Shown piece after piece: positions 16,720-25,787 of a stretch of 58,087 nt of DNA. The first letter of the stretch is position 1. Each line of letters opens with the position of its first letter. The notes beneath the pieces were generated by a model. It was not told where the DNA came from and searched no databases. It saw only the letters and a list, made by a program, of their open reading frames with translations. This stretch comes from Oceanobacillus sp. J11TS1 (GTDB lineage Bacteria; Bacillota; Bacilli; Bacillales; Amphibacillaceae), in NCBI RefSeq assembly GCF_018333215.1, contig NZ_BORO01000025.1, positions 1-58,087 on the forward strand, read 5' to 3'. Made by a program: the position numbers and the translations under genes.

Positions 16720-17850
16720 TTATCGTACATATTTTCGCGGAACACGTTTTCCAATTAAGCAAACCGTTTCATAATGAATTGTTTGCATTTGTGCCGCAAC
16801 TGTATCCAGGGAAATGTATCCGTCACGAGGGTCGCCAAAAATGGTTACAATCGTATTTTCTTTTATATCCTCTATCTCAGAAACATCCACCATCGTCTGA
16901 TCCATGCAGACACGTCCAATAATCGGACATTCCTCCCCATGAATGGTAACGTGCCCTTGGTTAGATAATAGACGGGATAGTCCATCTGCATATCCGATTG
17001 GCAATGTAGCAACTTTTGTATCCTTTGTCGTCGTATAAGTTCGACCATAGCTAACAGATTCTCCTGCCGGAACACGTTTAATTAAAACAGGTTTTGTTTT
17101 TAAGCTCATCACCTGTTTTAATGGCAACATTTCTTTTAAATGCGGCTCTGGATAAAGGCCGTACAAGCTGACACCTACTCGAACCATATCCAAATGCATT
17201 TCCGGATATGCAATGGTTGCGGCACTATTACAACAATGCTTGATTGGAATGGTATAACCTTTAGCCTCTAGCACTTGATAAATATACTGGAAGGTTTCAA
17301 ATTGTTTATACGTATAATCACTTGACTCGGCATTATCTGCTTCTGCAAAATGCGTAAAGATGCCTTCCACTTCCAATTCTTTTTGGTCCAGAGCCTGGCA
17401 TAAATATAAAGCTTCCTCCGCTGTCCGAACGCCGATACGCGTCATTCCTGTATCTACTTTGATATGGATTTTTGCTTTTTTCCGCAACGTCTCCGCAGCC
17501 TGGCGAATAGCTTCTATGGTCTCATGCGAATAGACTGTCATCGTTATATCCTGTTCTACAGCTTTATAAACGGAATGAGCGGGTGTATATCCCAACAATA
17601 AAATAGGTGCTGTAATTCCTGCTTCCCGGAGTCTCAAAGCTTCATCTAAGAATGCGACACCAAGATAGTCTGCTCCATTATCTAACGCCTCTTCCGCAAT
17701 TGGCACCGCCCCGTGACCATACCCATCTGCCTTCACCACCGCCATAAAACGGGAACCTTTCCGAATATGCTGCTTCAAATGTTTCACATTAAATGCTAAA
17801 GCTTGTAAAGATACTTCTACCCAAGTATCCCGAAAACTTGTTGTTATCAT
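16720..17850 (-). CDS. alr: Alanine racemase
   Basis: Alanine racemase makes D-alanine for peptidoglycan. The PLP lysine is in AVVKADGYGHGA near the N-terminus, the PLP/phosphate region includes HCCNSAATIAYPE, and the second catalytic base (Tyr) is in SYGRTYTT; VCMDQTMVD is also typical. I prefer the ATG at 17848-17850 (MITTSFRDTW), which has GGTGGG seven bases upstream, over the in-frame ATG at 17880; that gives about 376 residues, normal for the family. The small ATL gene follows. Confidence 0.95.
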   Translation of the reverse strand: MITTSFRDTWVEVSLQALAFNVKHLKQHIRKGSRFMAVVKADGYGHGAVPIAEEALDNGADYLGVAFLDEALRLREAGITAPILLLGYTPAHSVYKAVEQDITMTVYSHETIEAIRQAAETLRKKAKIHIKVDTGMTRIGVRTAEEALYLCQALDQKELEVEGIFTHFAEADNAESSDYTYKQFETFQYIYQVLEAKGYTIPIKHCCNSAATIAYPEMHLDMVRVGVSLYGLYPEPHLKEMLPLKQVMSLKTKPVLIKRVPAGESVSYGRTYTTTKDTKVATLPIGYADGLSRLLSNQGHVTIHGEECPIIGRVCMDQTMVDVSEIEDIKENTIVTIFGDPRDGYISLDTVAAQMQTIHYETVCLIGKRVPRKYVR

Positions 17851-18063
17851 GTTTTTTCCCACCTTGTCTGTCATCAGCACTTCTACTTAGTCTTGCTTCT
17901 TCGTTTACGTTATATCAATTTTATTTTATCATTTCCATTCTCTGTTGGATAGTTACGGAAATAGAAGGAAGGGATCAGCTAACTAAAACCAGAATAATTA
18001 CAGAAGGTTTGGAAGAGATGATGATTTCCTGTTAAAAAAATAAGCTGCTTCTTTTGAAACAGC

Positions 18064-18774
18064 TCACTTCTTCAATGGTTCTTTGGTTGATTTCGCCTCG
18101 TTTCGCTGGACAACATTCCACTTACTTCCGAATAGCTGGATACCCTTTTCCACCCTCTTTATGATTTCATCGGCCCGTTCATACATAATCCCGCGCAAAT
18201 CATGCATTTGTCGAATTAACTTTTCAAGCCAAGCCTCATGCTTATCGAGTCTTTCATAAAGTAACGTGAGATCCTCTTCTCGTTGATTCGTTTGTCGATG
18301 AATATCATCTAATTTATTTGCTTGATCGTCTACTTTATTAAAAATTGTTTCATTTACCTTATCCAATTTTTCAAGCTTAGCATCAATGGTTGTCTGGTTA
18401 CTTTTGATTTCTTTTACCTCTGCCTTTGCATTCTCTTGTTCAGCAAGAACCTGTGCAAGCTGTTTACTTTCATTCCTTGTATTCTCACGAAGCGAATCTA
18501 ACTGTTTTAATACTTTCTCTTGGGTTTGTTGGTGATCTTTCTTATTTTTGTCGATCTCTTTCAACCTTCTTGCGATGCGTTCCAACTGCTGATTTTTTGC
18601 AAACACATCCCGCTGCAGCTGTTGCAATGCTTCTTTTGACTCTCGCTGCATTTCTAGCTGTTTTTGTTCTCTCTCACTTGCATGCGCATAAATAAACACT
18701 TCTTGATTAGATGAAGCACCTTTTATATCATTTGCATAGATACGCTTTTGCTGATTCAGATATACCATTTCCAT
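18064..18774 (-). CDS. Long coiled-coil protein of unknown function
   Basis: A 236-aa protein that is nearly all heptad-rich helix from about residue 35 to 205 (SEREQKQLEMQRESKEAL..., KVLKQLDSLRENTRNESKQLAQVL..., NETIFNKVDDQANKLDDIHRQTNQREEDL). It is followed by a short conserved-looking tail, MHDLRGIMYERADEIIKRVEKGIQLFGSKW, and a basic end. There is no signal peptide or membrane segment, so it is presumably cytoplasmic. The ATG at 18774 or 18768 is served by GAGGAGAGGTG. I do not recognise the family; the layout suggests a structural or scaffold protein. Confidence 0.7.
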   Translation of the reverse strand: MEMVYLNQQKRIYANDIKGASSNQEVFIYAHASEREQKQLEMQRESKEALQQLQRDVFAKNQQLERIARRLKEIDKNKKDHQQTQEKVLKQLDSLRENTRNESKQLAQVLAEQENAKAEVKEIKSNQTTIDAKLEKLDKVNETIFNKVDDQANKLDDIHRQTNQREEDLTLLYERLDKHEAWLEKLIRQMHDLRGIMYERADEIIKRVEKGIQLFGSKWNVVQRNEAKSTKEPLKK

Positions 18775-18880
18775 CACCTCTCCTCATCAGTTTATGCATA
18801 AAGAAAGAAATAGGACGAATTTTGGTTATTTGCCTAATTTTATATGGTCTTATTTCTTTGTTTTCATTCAAGAACAGAAA

Positions 18881-18912
18881 AAAAGCCTAAGCAATATCCA
18901 CTTAGGTTTTTT
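18881..18912 (-). terminator. Terminator downstream of the 98-aa gene
   Basis: CCTAAG (18886-18891) and CTTAGG (18901-18906), flanked by A and T runs on both sides, make a bidirectional hairpin about 90 bases beyond the stop of the gene at 18998. Confidence 0.65.
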
Positions 18913-18997
18913 TCGCTGTATTTTATATATTGGATATGAATGCCGTGCCGTCTCGGGGAAATTGAGCTCGGCTTAAAGAGCAGATCTTTCTATTTTT

Positions 18998-19294
18998 CTA
19001 ATTTCGATGGGTAGTACGATGTGTTCTATTTTTAAATGCATTCATAAACTGTTCTGGTGAAGATTTTATAATGTAGGCATAAACTCCCTTAAGCGTGTGT
19101 AAATAAAGCATTCCTTTATTTCCTGAAAAACGGTAAGAGATATCCATTACATCCTCAATTGGAAATTCCCTATACCGTGTGACAATCTTATCTTCATAGA
19201 GATACATATGTCGCTGTTCTTCTATATCCTTTTGTTCTAAAGCACTTACTTGACGGACGATCTTTACATACGGTTGTTTGGCAATAAGTTGCAT
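18998..19294 (-). CDS. Small PH-like (YdjO/YqeB-type uncertain) conserved protein
   Basis: A 98-aa protein, mostly predicted beta strands (YVKIVRQVSALEQ, HMYLYEDKIVTRYREFPIEDVMDISYRFSGNKGMLYLHTLKGVYAYIIKSSPEQFMNAFK). The strand pattern 'lyedkivt-yrefpiedi-disyr' closing with a helix containing PEQFM is that of small bacterial PH-like domains. No catalytic residues are evident and no function is proposed. Start ATG at 19294 has GGAGGAGAC upstream. It is a separate unit next to the Spx-like gene. Confidence 0.6.
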   Translation of the reverse strand: MQLIAKQPYVKIVRQVSALEQKDIEEQRHMYLYEDKIVTRYREFPIEDVMDISYRFSGNKGMLYLHTLKGVYAYIIKSSPEQFMNAFKNRTHRTTHRN

Positions 19295-19366
19295 TGTCTC
19301 CTCCGTTTGTTTCTTTTACCAGATATATTCTAATAACGTAATCGAAGGAACTTTTTAAATATCCCC

Positions 19367-19783
19367 TTAGCGATTAGCTTCAGCAACACGCAGATGGTTT
19401 TTTCTCCATTGCAGCCATTGATGTTCTCTAGTCTTTCGTGGTAAGAACTGACGAATATCCTCTTCATGGTATCCAACTTGTAAACGCTTCTTATCCACCA
19501 TTATTGGACTGCGCAAAAGACGCGGGTATTCTTGGATAATTTCTAATAACTCCTGTAATGGCAAGGCTTCGATATCAAGGTCTAAATCTTTATAAATTTT
19601 AGAGCGAGTAGAAATAATTTCATCCGTTCCTTCTACTGTCATACGAAGAATACTTTGCAATTCGTTTACCGTTAACGGTTCTCTAATTACATTGCGTTCC
19701 GTATATTCAATACCGTTTTTCGTAAACCATTGTTTTGCCTTCCTTGTAGATGAACATGCTGCACCATAGATTGTTACTGTCAT
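19367..19783 (-). CDS. Spx/ArsC-family regulator with a broken CxxC redox switch
   Basis: A 138-aa protein collinear with Spx: MTVTIYGAACSSTRKAKQWF, ERNVIREPLTVNELQSILRMT, EGTDEIISTRSKIY, LLRSPIMVDKKRLQVGY and RQFLPRKTRE. Spx binds the RNA polymerase alpha C-terminal domain, and its Cys10-x-x-Cys13 disulfide controls activity. Here Cys10 is kept but position 13 is Thr (CSST); Gly52 and Arg60, important for the alpha contact and for the active form, are retained. The protein should therefore contact polymerase but not sense thiol stress by an intramolecular disulfide. It is likely a second Spx paralogue. Confidence 0.88.
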   Translation of the reverse strand: MTVTIYGAACSSTRKAKQWFTKNGIEYTERNVIREPLTVNELQSILRMTVEGTDEIISTRSKIYKDLDLDIEALPLQELLEIIQEYPRLLRSPIMVDKKRLQVGYHEEDIRQFLPRKTREHQWLQWRKNHLRVAEANR

Positions 19784-19858
19784 TAATCATACCCCATTCT
19801 TATATAGTTTCTTTTCTTAAAACATTAGAAAACGTTGCGTTTAAGCAAATTGAAAAGT

Positions 19859-20488
19859 TTATCCTTCGCTATTCGCCTTCGATAAACCTTTTCTTAATAG
19901 GTCCATTTCGATACGGAAATTTTCGATAGCTTCTTCATGAGAAAGATTCCTGGAAAGCTTATCGACTATATTTCGAAATGTGACAGATGTTAATATTTGC
20001 ATAACATGAAAAAATTCTTGTTTACTATCTATATTTAATTTATCAAAATCAACTAAATCTCTTACCTGATTTACAGCATCAACCTCATGCTGTTTCCCTA
20101 AGAAAAGTTCTGTAAAAGAGTCCTCAATTTCATGCGTGACATTTAATACAGCATTCTTTAGAAACTTTAAGTGTTCCTCTTCGGTTAATTCAATTAACAT
20201 GGTTCGGAATACTTGGTCCATGGAATCCATTAAATCTCCGTTGCTTTCCTTTAACACATTTAAAAAATATACACGACGCTTATCTGTATGGAGTTTTAAT
20301 AAGTAGTAAAAAACATCTTCTTTATCATGAAAGTATTGATAAAAACTCCCTCTTGGAACACAAGCAAGCTTTACAATATTCGCAATGGAGGCTTGCGATA
20401 ATGGAACTCTGGCAAATTCTTTTTCTGCCGCCTGCAATAACTTAGCTCTTTTTGAGTCATGTAAATTAAAAAATGTTGATTTAGGCAT
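19859..20488 (-). CDS. TetR-family transcriptional repressor
   Basis: The N-terminal helix-turn-helix is clear: SKRAKLLQAAEKEFARVPLSQASIANIVKLACVPRGSFYQYFHDKEDVFYYLLK, matching the TetR consensus with GSFYQYF. The C-terminal half (about 70-209) is a helical ligand domain with no recognised inducer. The ATG at 20488 (MPKSTFF) has GGAGGAG upstream and is preferred over the longer start at 20521, which lies within operator-like DNA. Three palindromes just upstream suggest autoregulation. The pot operon starts over 500 bases away on the other strand. Confidence 0.85.
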   Translation of the reverse strand: MPKSTFFNLHDSKRAKLLQAAEKEFARVPLSQASIANIVKLACVPRGSFYQYFHDKEDVFYYLLKLHTDKRRVYFLNVLKESNGDLMDSMDQVFRTMLIELTEEEHLKFLKNAVLNVTHEIEDSFTELFLGKQHEVDAVNQVRDLVDFDKLNIDSKQEFFHVMQILTSVTFRNIVDKLSRNLSHEEAIENFRIEMDLLRKGLSKANSEG

Positions 20489-20508
20489 CTTCTTGCTCCT
20501 CCAAAACC

Positions 20509-20592
20509 CAATGTGACACATTGTTATGTTCTATGGTTTTATGTTAAATGACACCGTGTCATAAGTCAATCTTTTAGGTGACACGGTGTCAT
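20509..20592 (-). promoter_or_regulatory. Triple palindrome operator region of the tetR-type gene
   Basis: Three 15-bp odd-centred palindromes lie here: CAATGTGACACATTG (20509-20523), ATGACACCGTGTCAT (20548-20562) and a second TGACAC-G-GTGTCA (20579-20591). The last two share half-site TGACAC/GTGTCA and have centres exactly 30 bp apart, about three helical turns; the first, centred 39 bp further, is a variant close to the gene's ribosome binding site. They are the natural operators for the adjacent repressor. Confidence 0.75.
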
Positions 20593-21034
20593 TTTTTTGA
20601 CCAAATGTGACCATTTTATGGCAAGTTACGCTTCAGGCATTTCATATTAGACTTCAAATGAGCACTTTATCAAGTTATTCCCTAACCTCCCCAAATTATA
20701 ACCTTTTTTCATAAATGGATATAAAAATGCTAATTTACCCGCTCCATAAAAAGTCGTGCATGTCCCTTTTATTCACTTTAATCAACCCTATGTATATACG
20801 CTATTTCTCACCAAAACGATGCGAAAGAAATTTTTTCTTAAGAATACGTAAAAAGGATATTTCAAATGATTTATTTTCGTGTATAATTATTTCGAATCTG
20901 ACAAGAACTTTACCCCTCCTTTATATGCTCCGCAATAATGAGCAATTATATCTCGAAACGTTTAAATGATTGAAGTTTACGGAAAGCTATCCAAAGGGGA
21001 TTGTTAGATATCTATCTGTAAAAAGGAGTATGAA
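20593..21034. other. Gap between tetR and potA
   Basis: About 440 bases without a supported gene. An 84-codon plus-strand frame at 20715-20969 lacks a ribosome binding site and family resemblance. A TATAAT at 20882-20887 is a candidate -10 box for the pot operon, with a weak -35 region (near 20859). No riboswitch was recognised. Confidence 0.4.
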
Positions 21035-22144
21035 ATGGCAAAAAAAACAATCATTCAATTTAACCATGTCATGAAACAATTTGATGATGATGCACCGGTT
21101 TTGGATCACGTCAGTTTTGAAATAGAAAAAGGTAAGTTTTATACCTTACTCGGCCCTTCAGGATGCGGCAAAACTACCATTCTTCGCCTAATAGCCGGCT
21201 TTACCGAAGCAACATCGGGCGATATTCTTTTTGAAGGAAAAAAAATCAATCATGTCCCTGCCAACAAACGTCCAATTAATACTGTTTTCCAAGATTATGC
21301 TTTGTTTCCACATCTAAATGTATATGAAAATGTAGCTTTTGGATTACGAATTAAAAAGGTAAAAAAACCTGAAATGGATGCCAAAGTCAAAGAAGCGCTC
21401 AGCTTTGTTAATTTAAAGGGTTATGAAAATCGAGAGATCACAGGTATGTCTGGCGGTCAAAAGCAGCGTGTGGCGATCGCTCGCGCCATTGTAAATGAAC
21501 CTGCTATTATCTTATTGGATGAACCGCTCTCTGCACTGGATTTAAAGCTCCGTTATCAAATGCAATATGAATTACGCGAACTGCAAAGACGGCTTGGTAT
21601 CACCTTTATCTTTGTCACGCATGATCAAGAAGAAGCGCTCGCCATGTCGGATGAAATCTTTGTATTAAACAAGGGAAAAATTCAGCAAAGCGGAACGCCA
21701 AACGATATTTATGATGAGCCAATTAATCGGTTTGTTGCTGATTTTATTGGTGAATCAAATATTATTAGAGCAACCATGATCAAGGATTTTCTCGTAGAAT
21801 TTGCGGGCAAGCAATTTGAATGTGTAGATCAAGGAATGAATCCCAATGAGACCGTAGAAATTGTGATTCGGCCAGAAGATATGGAGATTACATCTGTAGA
21901 TCAGGGGAGTATTCGCGTAACGGTTCAAGCTCAGTTATTCCGCGGTGTACATTATGAAATTACTTGTACAGACGAATTCGGCAATGAATGGCTTGTCCAA
22001 TCAACCAAAAAAGCGAATATCGGAGAAGAAATAGGACTTCGTTTTACTCCGAAGGATATTCACGTCATGCGATTAAATGAATCGGAAGAGGACTTTGAAC
22101 GTCGCCTCGATGCATATGGTGAGGATGAGAACAATGCAAAATAA
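21035..22144 (+). CDS. potA: Spermidine/putrescine ABC transporter ATP-binding protein
   Basis: A 369-aa ATPase: Walker [10 protein letters not shown] near residue 40, the Q-loop [12 protein letters not shown], signature [15 protein letters not shown], Walker [13 protein letters not shown], and the switch [16 protein letters not shown]-terminal TOBE domain (about 240-355, IRPEDMEIT...GVHYEITC) marks the CUT/polyamine group. It has AAAAGGAG before its ATG and starts the potABCD operon; its last codons overlap potB by 11 bases. Confidence 0.93.
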   Translation: MAKKTIIQFNHVMKQFDDDAPVLDHVSFEIEKGKFYTLLGPSGCGKTTILRLIAGFTEATSGDILFEGKKINHVPANKRPINTVFQDYALFPHLNVYENVAFGLRIKKVKKPEMDAKVKEALSFVNLKGYENREITGMSGGQKQRVAIARAIVNEPAIILLDEPLSALDLKLRYQMQYELRELQRRLGITFIFVTHDQEEALAMSDEIFVLNKGKIQQSGTPNDIYDEPINRFVADFIGESNIIRATMIKDFLVEFAGKQFECVDQGMNPNETVEIVIRPEDMEITSVDQGSIRVTVQAQLFRGVHYEITCTDEFGNEWLVQSTKKANIGEEIGLRFTPKDIHVMRLNESEEDFERRLDAYGEDENNAK

Positions 22145-22937
22145 AAACATTCGTCATTTAATCATGCTTCCTTATGCACTGTGGATCATTTTATTCGTCA
22201 TCGCGCCAATCCTGCTCGTTGTTTACTATTCTTTTTTTGATATTCATGGGAATTTCTCCCTAACGAACTACAAAAACTTTTTTACTGCCACCTATTTGCA
22301 AATGATCGTGAATTCCTTTTGGTATGCTTTTTTAATAACCGTTATTTCTTTACTTGTTGCTTATCCAACTGCTTATATTTTAACCCGTACGAAGCATAAG
22401 CAGCTATGGCTTTTACTTATTATTGTTCCATCCTGGATTAATCTGTTATTGAAAGCCTATGCGTTTATCGGAATCTTTGGTACGCACGGGGCTGCCAATC
22501 AATTTTTAGAGTGGATTGGTATTGGCTCCAGACAGCTTTTATTTACTGATTTCAGCTTTGTATTTGTTGCTGTGTATATTTTTATTCCTTTTATGATTTT
22601 ACCTATTTTTAATGCTTTGGATAAATTAAATCCCAGCCTGCTTTATGCTGCCAGCGATTTAGGAGCATCTAAATGGACAACATTCCGAAGAGTTATTTTT
22701 CCCTTAACGTTAGATGGCGTAAAATCTGGCTGTCAGGTTGTTTTTATTCCGGCATTATCTCTCTTTATGCTCACGCGTCTTATTGCTGGAAACCGAGTAA
22801 TTACTCTGGGTACAGCTATCGAGCAGCAATTCTTGGTAACGCAGAACTGGGGAATGGGTGCAACCATTGCTGTCTTTTTAATCATCAGCATGGTCGGTTT
22901 TATGGCACTTACCTCCATCAGAAGGAGAGGTGTGTAA
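22134..22937 (+). CDS. potB: Spermidine/putrescine ABC transporter permease PotB
   Basis: A six-helix permease beginning [34 protein letters not shown]. The EAA loop reads [27 protein letters not shown]. The ATG at 22134 (GGTGAGGATGAG upstream) is preferred over the 22077 start, which would add residues overlapping potA. It pairs with PotC as the membrane channel and is translationally coupled to potA. Confidence 0.92.
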   Translation: MQNKNIRHLIMLPYALWIILFVIAPILLVVYYSFFDIHGNFSLTNYKNFFTATYLQMIVNSFWYAFLITVISLLVAYPTAYILTRTKHKQLWLLLIIVPSWINLLLKAYAFIGIFGTHGAANQFLEWIGIGSRQLLFTDFSFVFVAVYIFIPFMILPIFNALDKLNPSLLYAASDLGASKWTTFRRVIFPLTLDGVKSGCQVVFIPALSLFMLTRLIAGNRVITLGTAIEQQFLVTQNWGMGATIAVFLIISMVGFMALTSIRRRGV

Positions 22938-22938
22938 C

Positions 22939-23742
22939 ATGCAGAAAAAGTCGAATTCATTCGCCAATCTATTATTATGGATTGTTTTTGTAATTTTATA
23001 TGCGCCCATCTTCTATCTGATATTCTATTCCTTTAACAGTGGCGGGACAATGAGCCATTTTGAAGGATTTACACTTGATTGGTATCAGGAATTATTACAG
23101 GATACGCGGCTATTGATTATCGTATTAAACACCATTGTGATTGCCTTATTGTCCGCACTGATTGCTACAGTGATTGGTGTTTTAGGAGCCATTGGCATAC
23201 GCTCTTATAAACAGAGGAAAACAAGAAACTCGCTGCTCTCTTTAAATAATGTTCTTATTGTCAGTCCGGACGTTATTATTGGGGCCAGCTTTTTGATTCT
23301 TTTTACCATGGCAGGAATTCAGCTTGGTTTTTACTCTGTTCTGTTATCTCATATTGCCTTTAGCGTGCCCATTGTCGTGCTGATGGTTTTACCAAAGCTG
23401 ATGGAGATGTCGCCTTCTTTAGAGGATGCCGCGCGTGATTTAGGAGCAAGTCATTGGAATGTACTGACAAAAGTAACCCTGCCTTATATAGCACCAGGTA
23501 TTTTCGCTGGGTTCTTTATGGCTTTAACGTATTCTTTAGATGATTTTGCAGTTACCTTTTTCGTAACTGGAAATGGATTTTCCACATTATCTGTTGAAAT
23601 CTATTCCCTGGCAAGAAGAGGTGTCTCATTAAATATTAATGCATTATCAACACTCATGTTTGTTGTTACCGTCATTTTTGTTGTTGTGTACTATTACCTG
23701 GCAAGCCGCTCAGGGACAAAGGGGGCGAACTTTAGACGATGA
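22939..23742 (+). CDS. potC: Spermidine/putrescine ABC transporter permease PotC
   Basis: A six-helix permease starting at the ATG at 22939 (MQKKSNSFANLLLWIVFV), two bases beyond the potB stop, with GAAGGAGAGG upstream. The EAA loop reads AARDLGASHWNVLTKVTLPYIAPGIFAG, and LDDFAVTFFVTGNGFSTLSVEIYS is the classic PotC C-terminal segment. Its stop overlaps the potD start by four bases. Confidence 0.93.
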   Translation: MQKKSNSFANLLLWIVFVILYAPIFYLIFYSFNSGGTMSHFEGFTLDWYQELLQDTRLLIIVLNTIVIALLSALIATVIGVLGAIGIRSYKQRKTRNSLLSLNNVLIVSPDVIIGASFLILFTMAGIQLGFYSVLLSHIAFSVPIVVLMVLPKLMEMSPSLEDAARDLGASHWNVLTKVTLPYIAPGIFAGFFMALTYSLDDFAVTFFVTGNGFSTLSVEIYSLARRGVSLNINALSTLMFVVTVIFVVVYYYLASRSGTKGANFRR

Positions 23743-24815
23743 AAGCTTTAAATCGTTCATTTCTATGGATTCTGTTGATATCTATTATTTTGTTAATCGT
23801 TATCAATCGGATGAATGCTGCGCAAGGATTTTCAGGAGACAATACGCTTACAGTGTATAACTGGGGAGATTATATTGATCAAGACGTTATTAAACAATTT
23901 GAAGCGGAAACAGGTATCACCGTTATTTACGAAACCTTTGATTCCAATGAAGCGATGATGACCAAAATTGAACAAGGCGGAACAACGTATGATATCGCTG
24001 TTCCTTCTGAATATACCGTTGAAAAAATGGCAGAGGAAGATTTACTCTATGAAATTGATCATGATAAAATCCCGAACCTCCAATATATTGATCGGCGCTT
24101 TTTAAATCTGCCTTTTGATGAGGGGAACCGCTATTCTATTCCTTATTTTTGGGGAACCGTGGGGATTATCTTCAATCCCGATCTTCTTCCGGAAGGGATG
24201 GAAATAACCGGGTGGCATGACTTATGGAATCCCCGCTTAGAAAACCAAATTCTGCTTGTAGATGGGGCTAGAGAAATTATGGGAATGGGCTTAAATACAC
24301 TAGGCTACTCCTTAAACGATACTGACCCTGAACATCTATATGAAGCACTGGACTATTTGGAAGAGTTAACACCTAATATTCGTGCCATTGTCGGTGATGA
24401 GAATAAGATGCTGATGGCGAATAACGAAGCCGCAATAGCAGTCGGCTGGTCTGGGGATGCAGCGGATATTATGGGTGAAAATGAAGCGATGGACTATGTT
24501 GTTCCAGAGGAAGGATCTAATCTATGGTTTGATAATTTTGTGATTCCAAAAACCGCGGAAAATATAGAAGGAGCCCACGAATTTATTAATTTTATGCTTG
24601 ATCCAGAGGTTGCTGCGCAAAATACGGAATACGTGAGTTACGCTACGCCCAATAAGGAAGCATTAAATTATATGCCCGAAGAAATGGTGAATGATGAACG
24701 TTTCTATCCAGATGCTGCTTTAACCGATAAGCTGGAAGTATATGAAAACCTCGGAAAAGAAAATCTAGCCTTTTATAATGAGTTGTTCTTGCAGTTTAAA
24801 ATGTACCGGAAATAA
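23739..24815 (+). CDS. potD: Spermidine/putrescine-binding protein PotD
   Basis: A 358-aa substrate-binding protein. Core motifs fit PotD: LTVYNWGDYIDQDVIKQFE, YDIAVPSEYTVEKM, PYFWGTVGIIFNP, AVGWSGDAADIM and LWFDNFVIPKTAEN. The N-terminal hydrophobic stretch (RSFLWILLISIILLIVINRMNAAQG) has no cysteine lipobox and no clear signal-peptidase site, so it is probably held by an uncleaved membrane helix rather than as a lipoprotein. It ends the operon, followed by a terminator. Confidence 0.92.
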   Translation: MKALNRSFLWILLISIILLIVINRMNAAQGFSGDNTLTVYNWGDYIDQDVIKQFEAETGITVIYETFDSNEAMMTKIEQGGTTYDIAVPSEYTVEKMAEEDLLYEIDHDKIPNLQYIDRRFLNLPFDEGNRYSIPYFWGTVGIIFNPDLLPEGMEITGWHDLWNPRLENQILLVDGAREIMGMGLNTLGYSLNDTDPEHLYEALDYLEELTPNIRAIVGDENKMLMANNEAAIAVGWSGDAADIMGENEAMDYVVPEEGSNLWFDNFVIPKTAENIEGAHEFINFMLDPEVAAQNTEYVSYATPNKEALNYMPEEMVNDERFYPDAALTDKLEVYENLGKENLAFYNELFLQFKMYRK

Positions 24816-24835
24816 GTATTACTAAAGTAAAAATA

Positions 24836-24891
24836 CCAGCTAAATCCCCTTCATTTCACGCCATTTCCAAGAGGATTTAGCTGGATTTTTT
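24836..24891 (+). terminator. Terminator of the pot operon
   Basis: CCAGCTAAATCC (24836-24847) pairs with GGATTTAGCTGG (24873-24884), followed by ATTTTTTT. Confidence 0.85.
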
Positions 24892-25064
24892 TAATCCCTT
24901 TTATTTTCTGTTTCAAGGATTTATTTTTCAACATTCCCGATATCTCTGGCGTTTGAAGTGAAATGATTCAATCCTATTTCATCCTCGCTCTTATCTCCAA
25001 ATAGTTCATCTCAACCATTATTTTTTATCATTCATTTTCGTATTACTACATATTTTGGACTCAA

Positions 25065-25634
25065 TCATCGGTCAGATGCTTTGCGCTGGTTCAATTTTTC
25101 TACTGCGATCTGCAAGCCGGGACTGTCTATATCTTTTATATGCACCCAAGCAACCCGGTTGTTCTCTATGTTTTCTGAGATAACTTCCGTGTCCACATTC
25201 ACTATATACCTGAAGTCGTAATGTTGATGATCACCCTCGTCTTTTTTTGGATTCGCAGGAATCGCATGAATATCAATATCTAAAGGAATAAGAGAACCTT
25301 TAGCATCAACTTTACCATCCATCCCCGTTTCTTCCTTCAACTCTCTGATAGCCGATTCTATTGGTCTCTCACCTGGATCCACATGGCCTCCTGGTTGTAA
25401 CCATTTCTCCAAATTTTGATGAAACATCATTAACATATAATTAGGATTGGATTTTTTTAGTATAATTGCACTTGCTGTAATGTGCCCTGGTAGTGACTTT
25501 CTTGAAAAGATGTCTGTGTTATTTTCCTGCAGTTGAAGAATAAGTGGTGTTAATCGGTGTTTTTCCCTAGGATAAAAAGATAAATAGTTCTCTACCTGTT
25601 TTTTCATTTCATTCGTAATTAAATTCGCTACCAT
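25065..25634 (-). CDS. NUDIX hydrolase
   Basis: A 189-aa protein with a full Nudix box, GGHVDPGERPIESAIRELKEETG (GX5EX7REUXEEXGU, about residues 95-117), which hydrolyses nucleoside diphosphates linked to another group. An N-terminal helical part (1-45) precedes the domain; SARPxxRxTPLIL-like residues suggest a GGG-type regulator or ADP-ribose-like substrate, but this is not decidable. It is a single gene on the minus strand, with GGAGG upstream. Confidence 0.85.
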   Translation of the reverse strand: MVANLITNEMKKQVENYLSFYPREKHRLTPLILQLQENNTDIFSRKSLPGHITASAIILKKSNPNYMLMMFHQNLEKWLQPGGHVDPGERPIESAIRELKEETGMDGKVDAKGSLIPLDIDIHAIPANPKKDEGDHQHYDFRYIVNVDTEVISENIENNRVAWVHIKDIDSPGLQIAVEKLNQRKASDR

Positions 25635-25787
25635 ATAAACCTCCTCTATTAATATAGAAATATATATAATTTTATTATAACATTCAGAATTTATAATACA
25701 AAAAATCTCTTTAGCAAATCATCATAACTCTTATAAATAAACCAAAAACATCGCATAGAAGGTCAGCCTTCTATACGATATTTTTCA

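Noticed and set aside
20715-20969. 84-codon frame between tetR and potA
   Set aside because: No ribosome binding site, no family resemblance, and low-complexity composition expected of AT-rich intergenic DNA.
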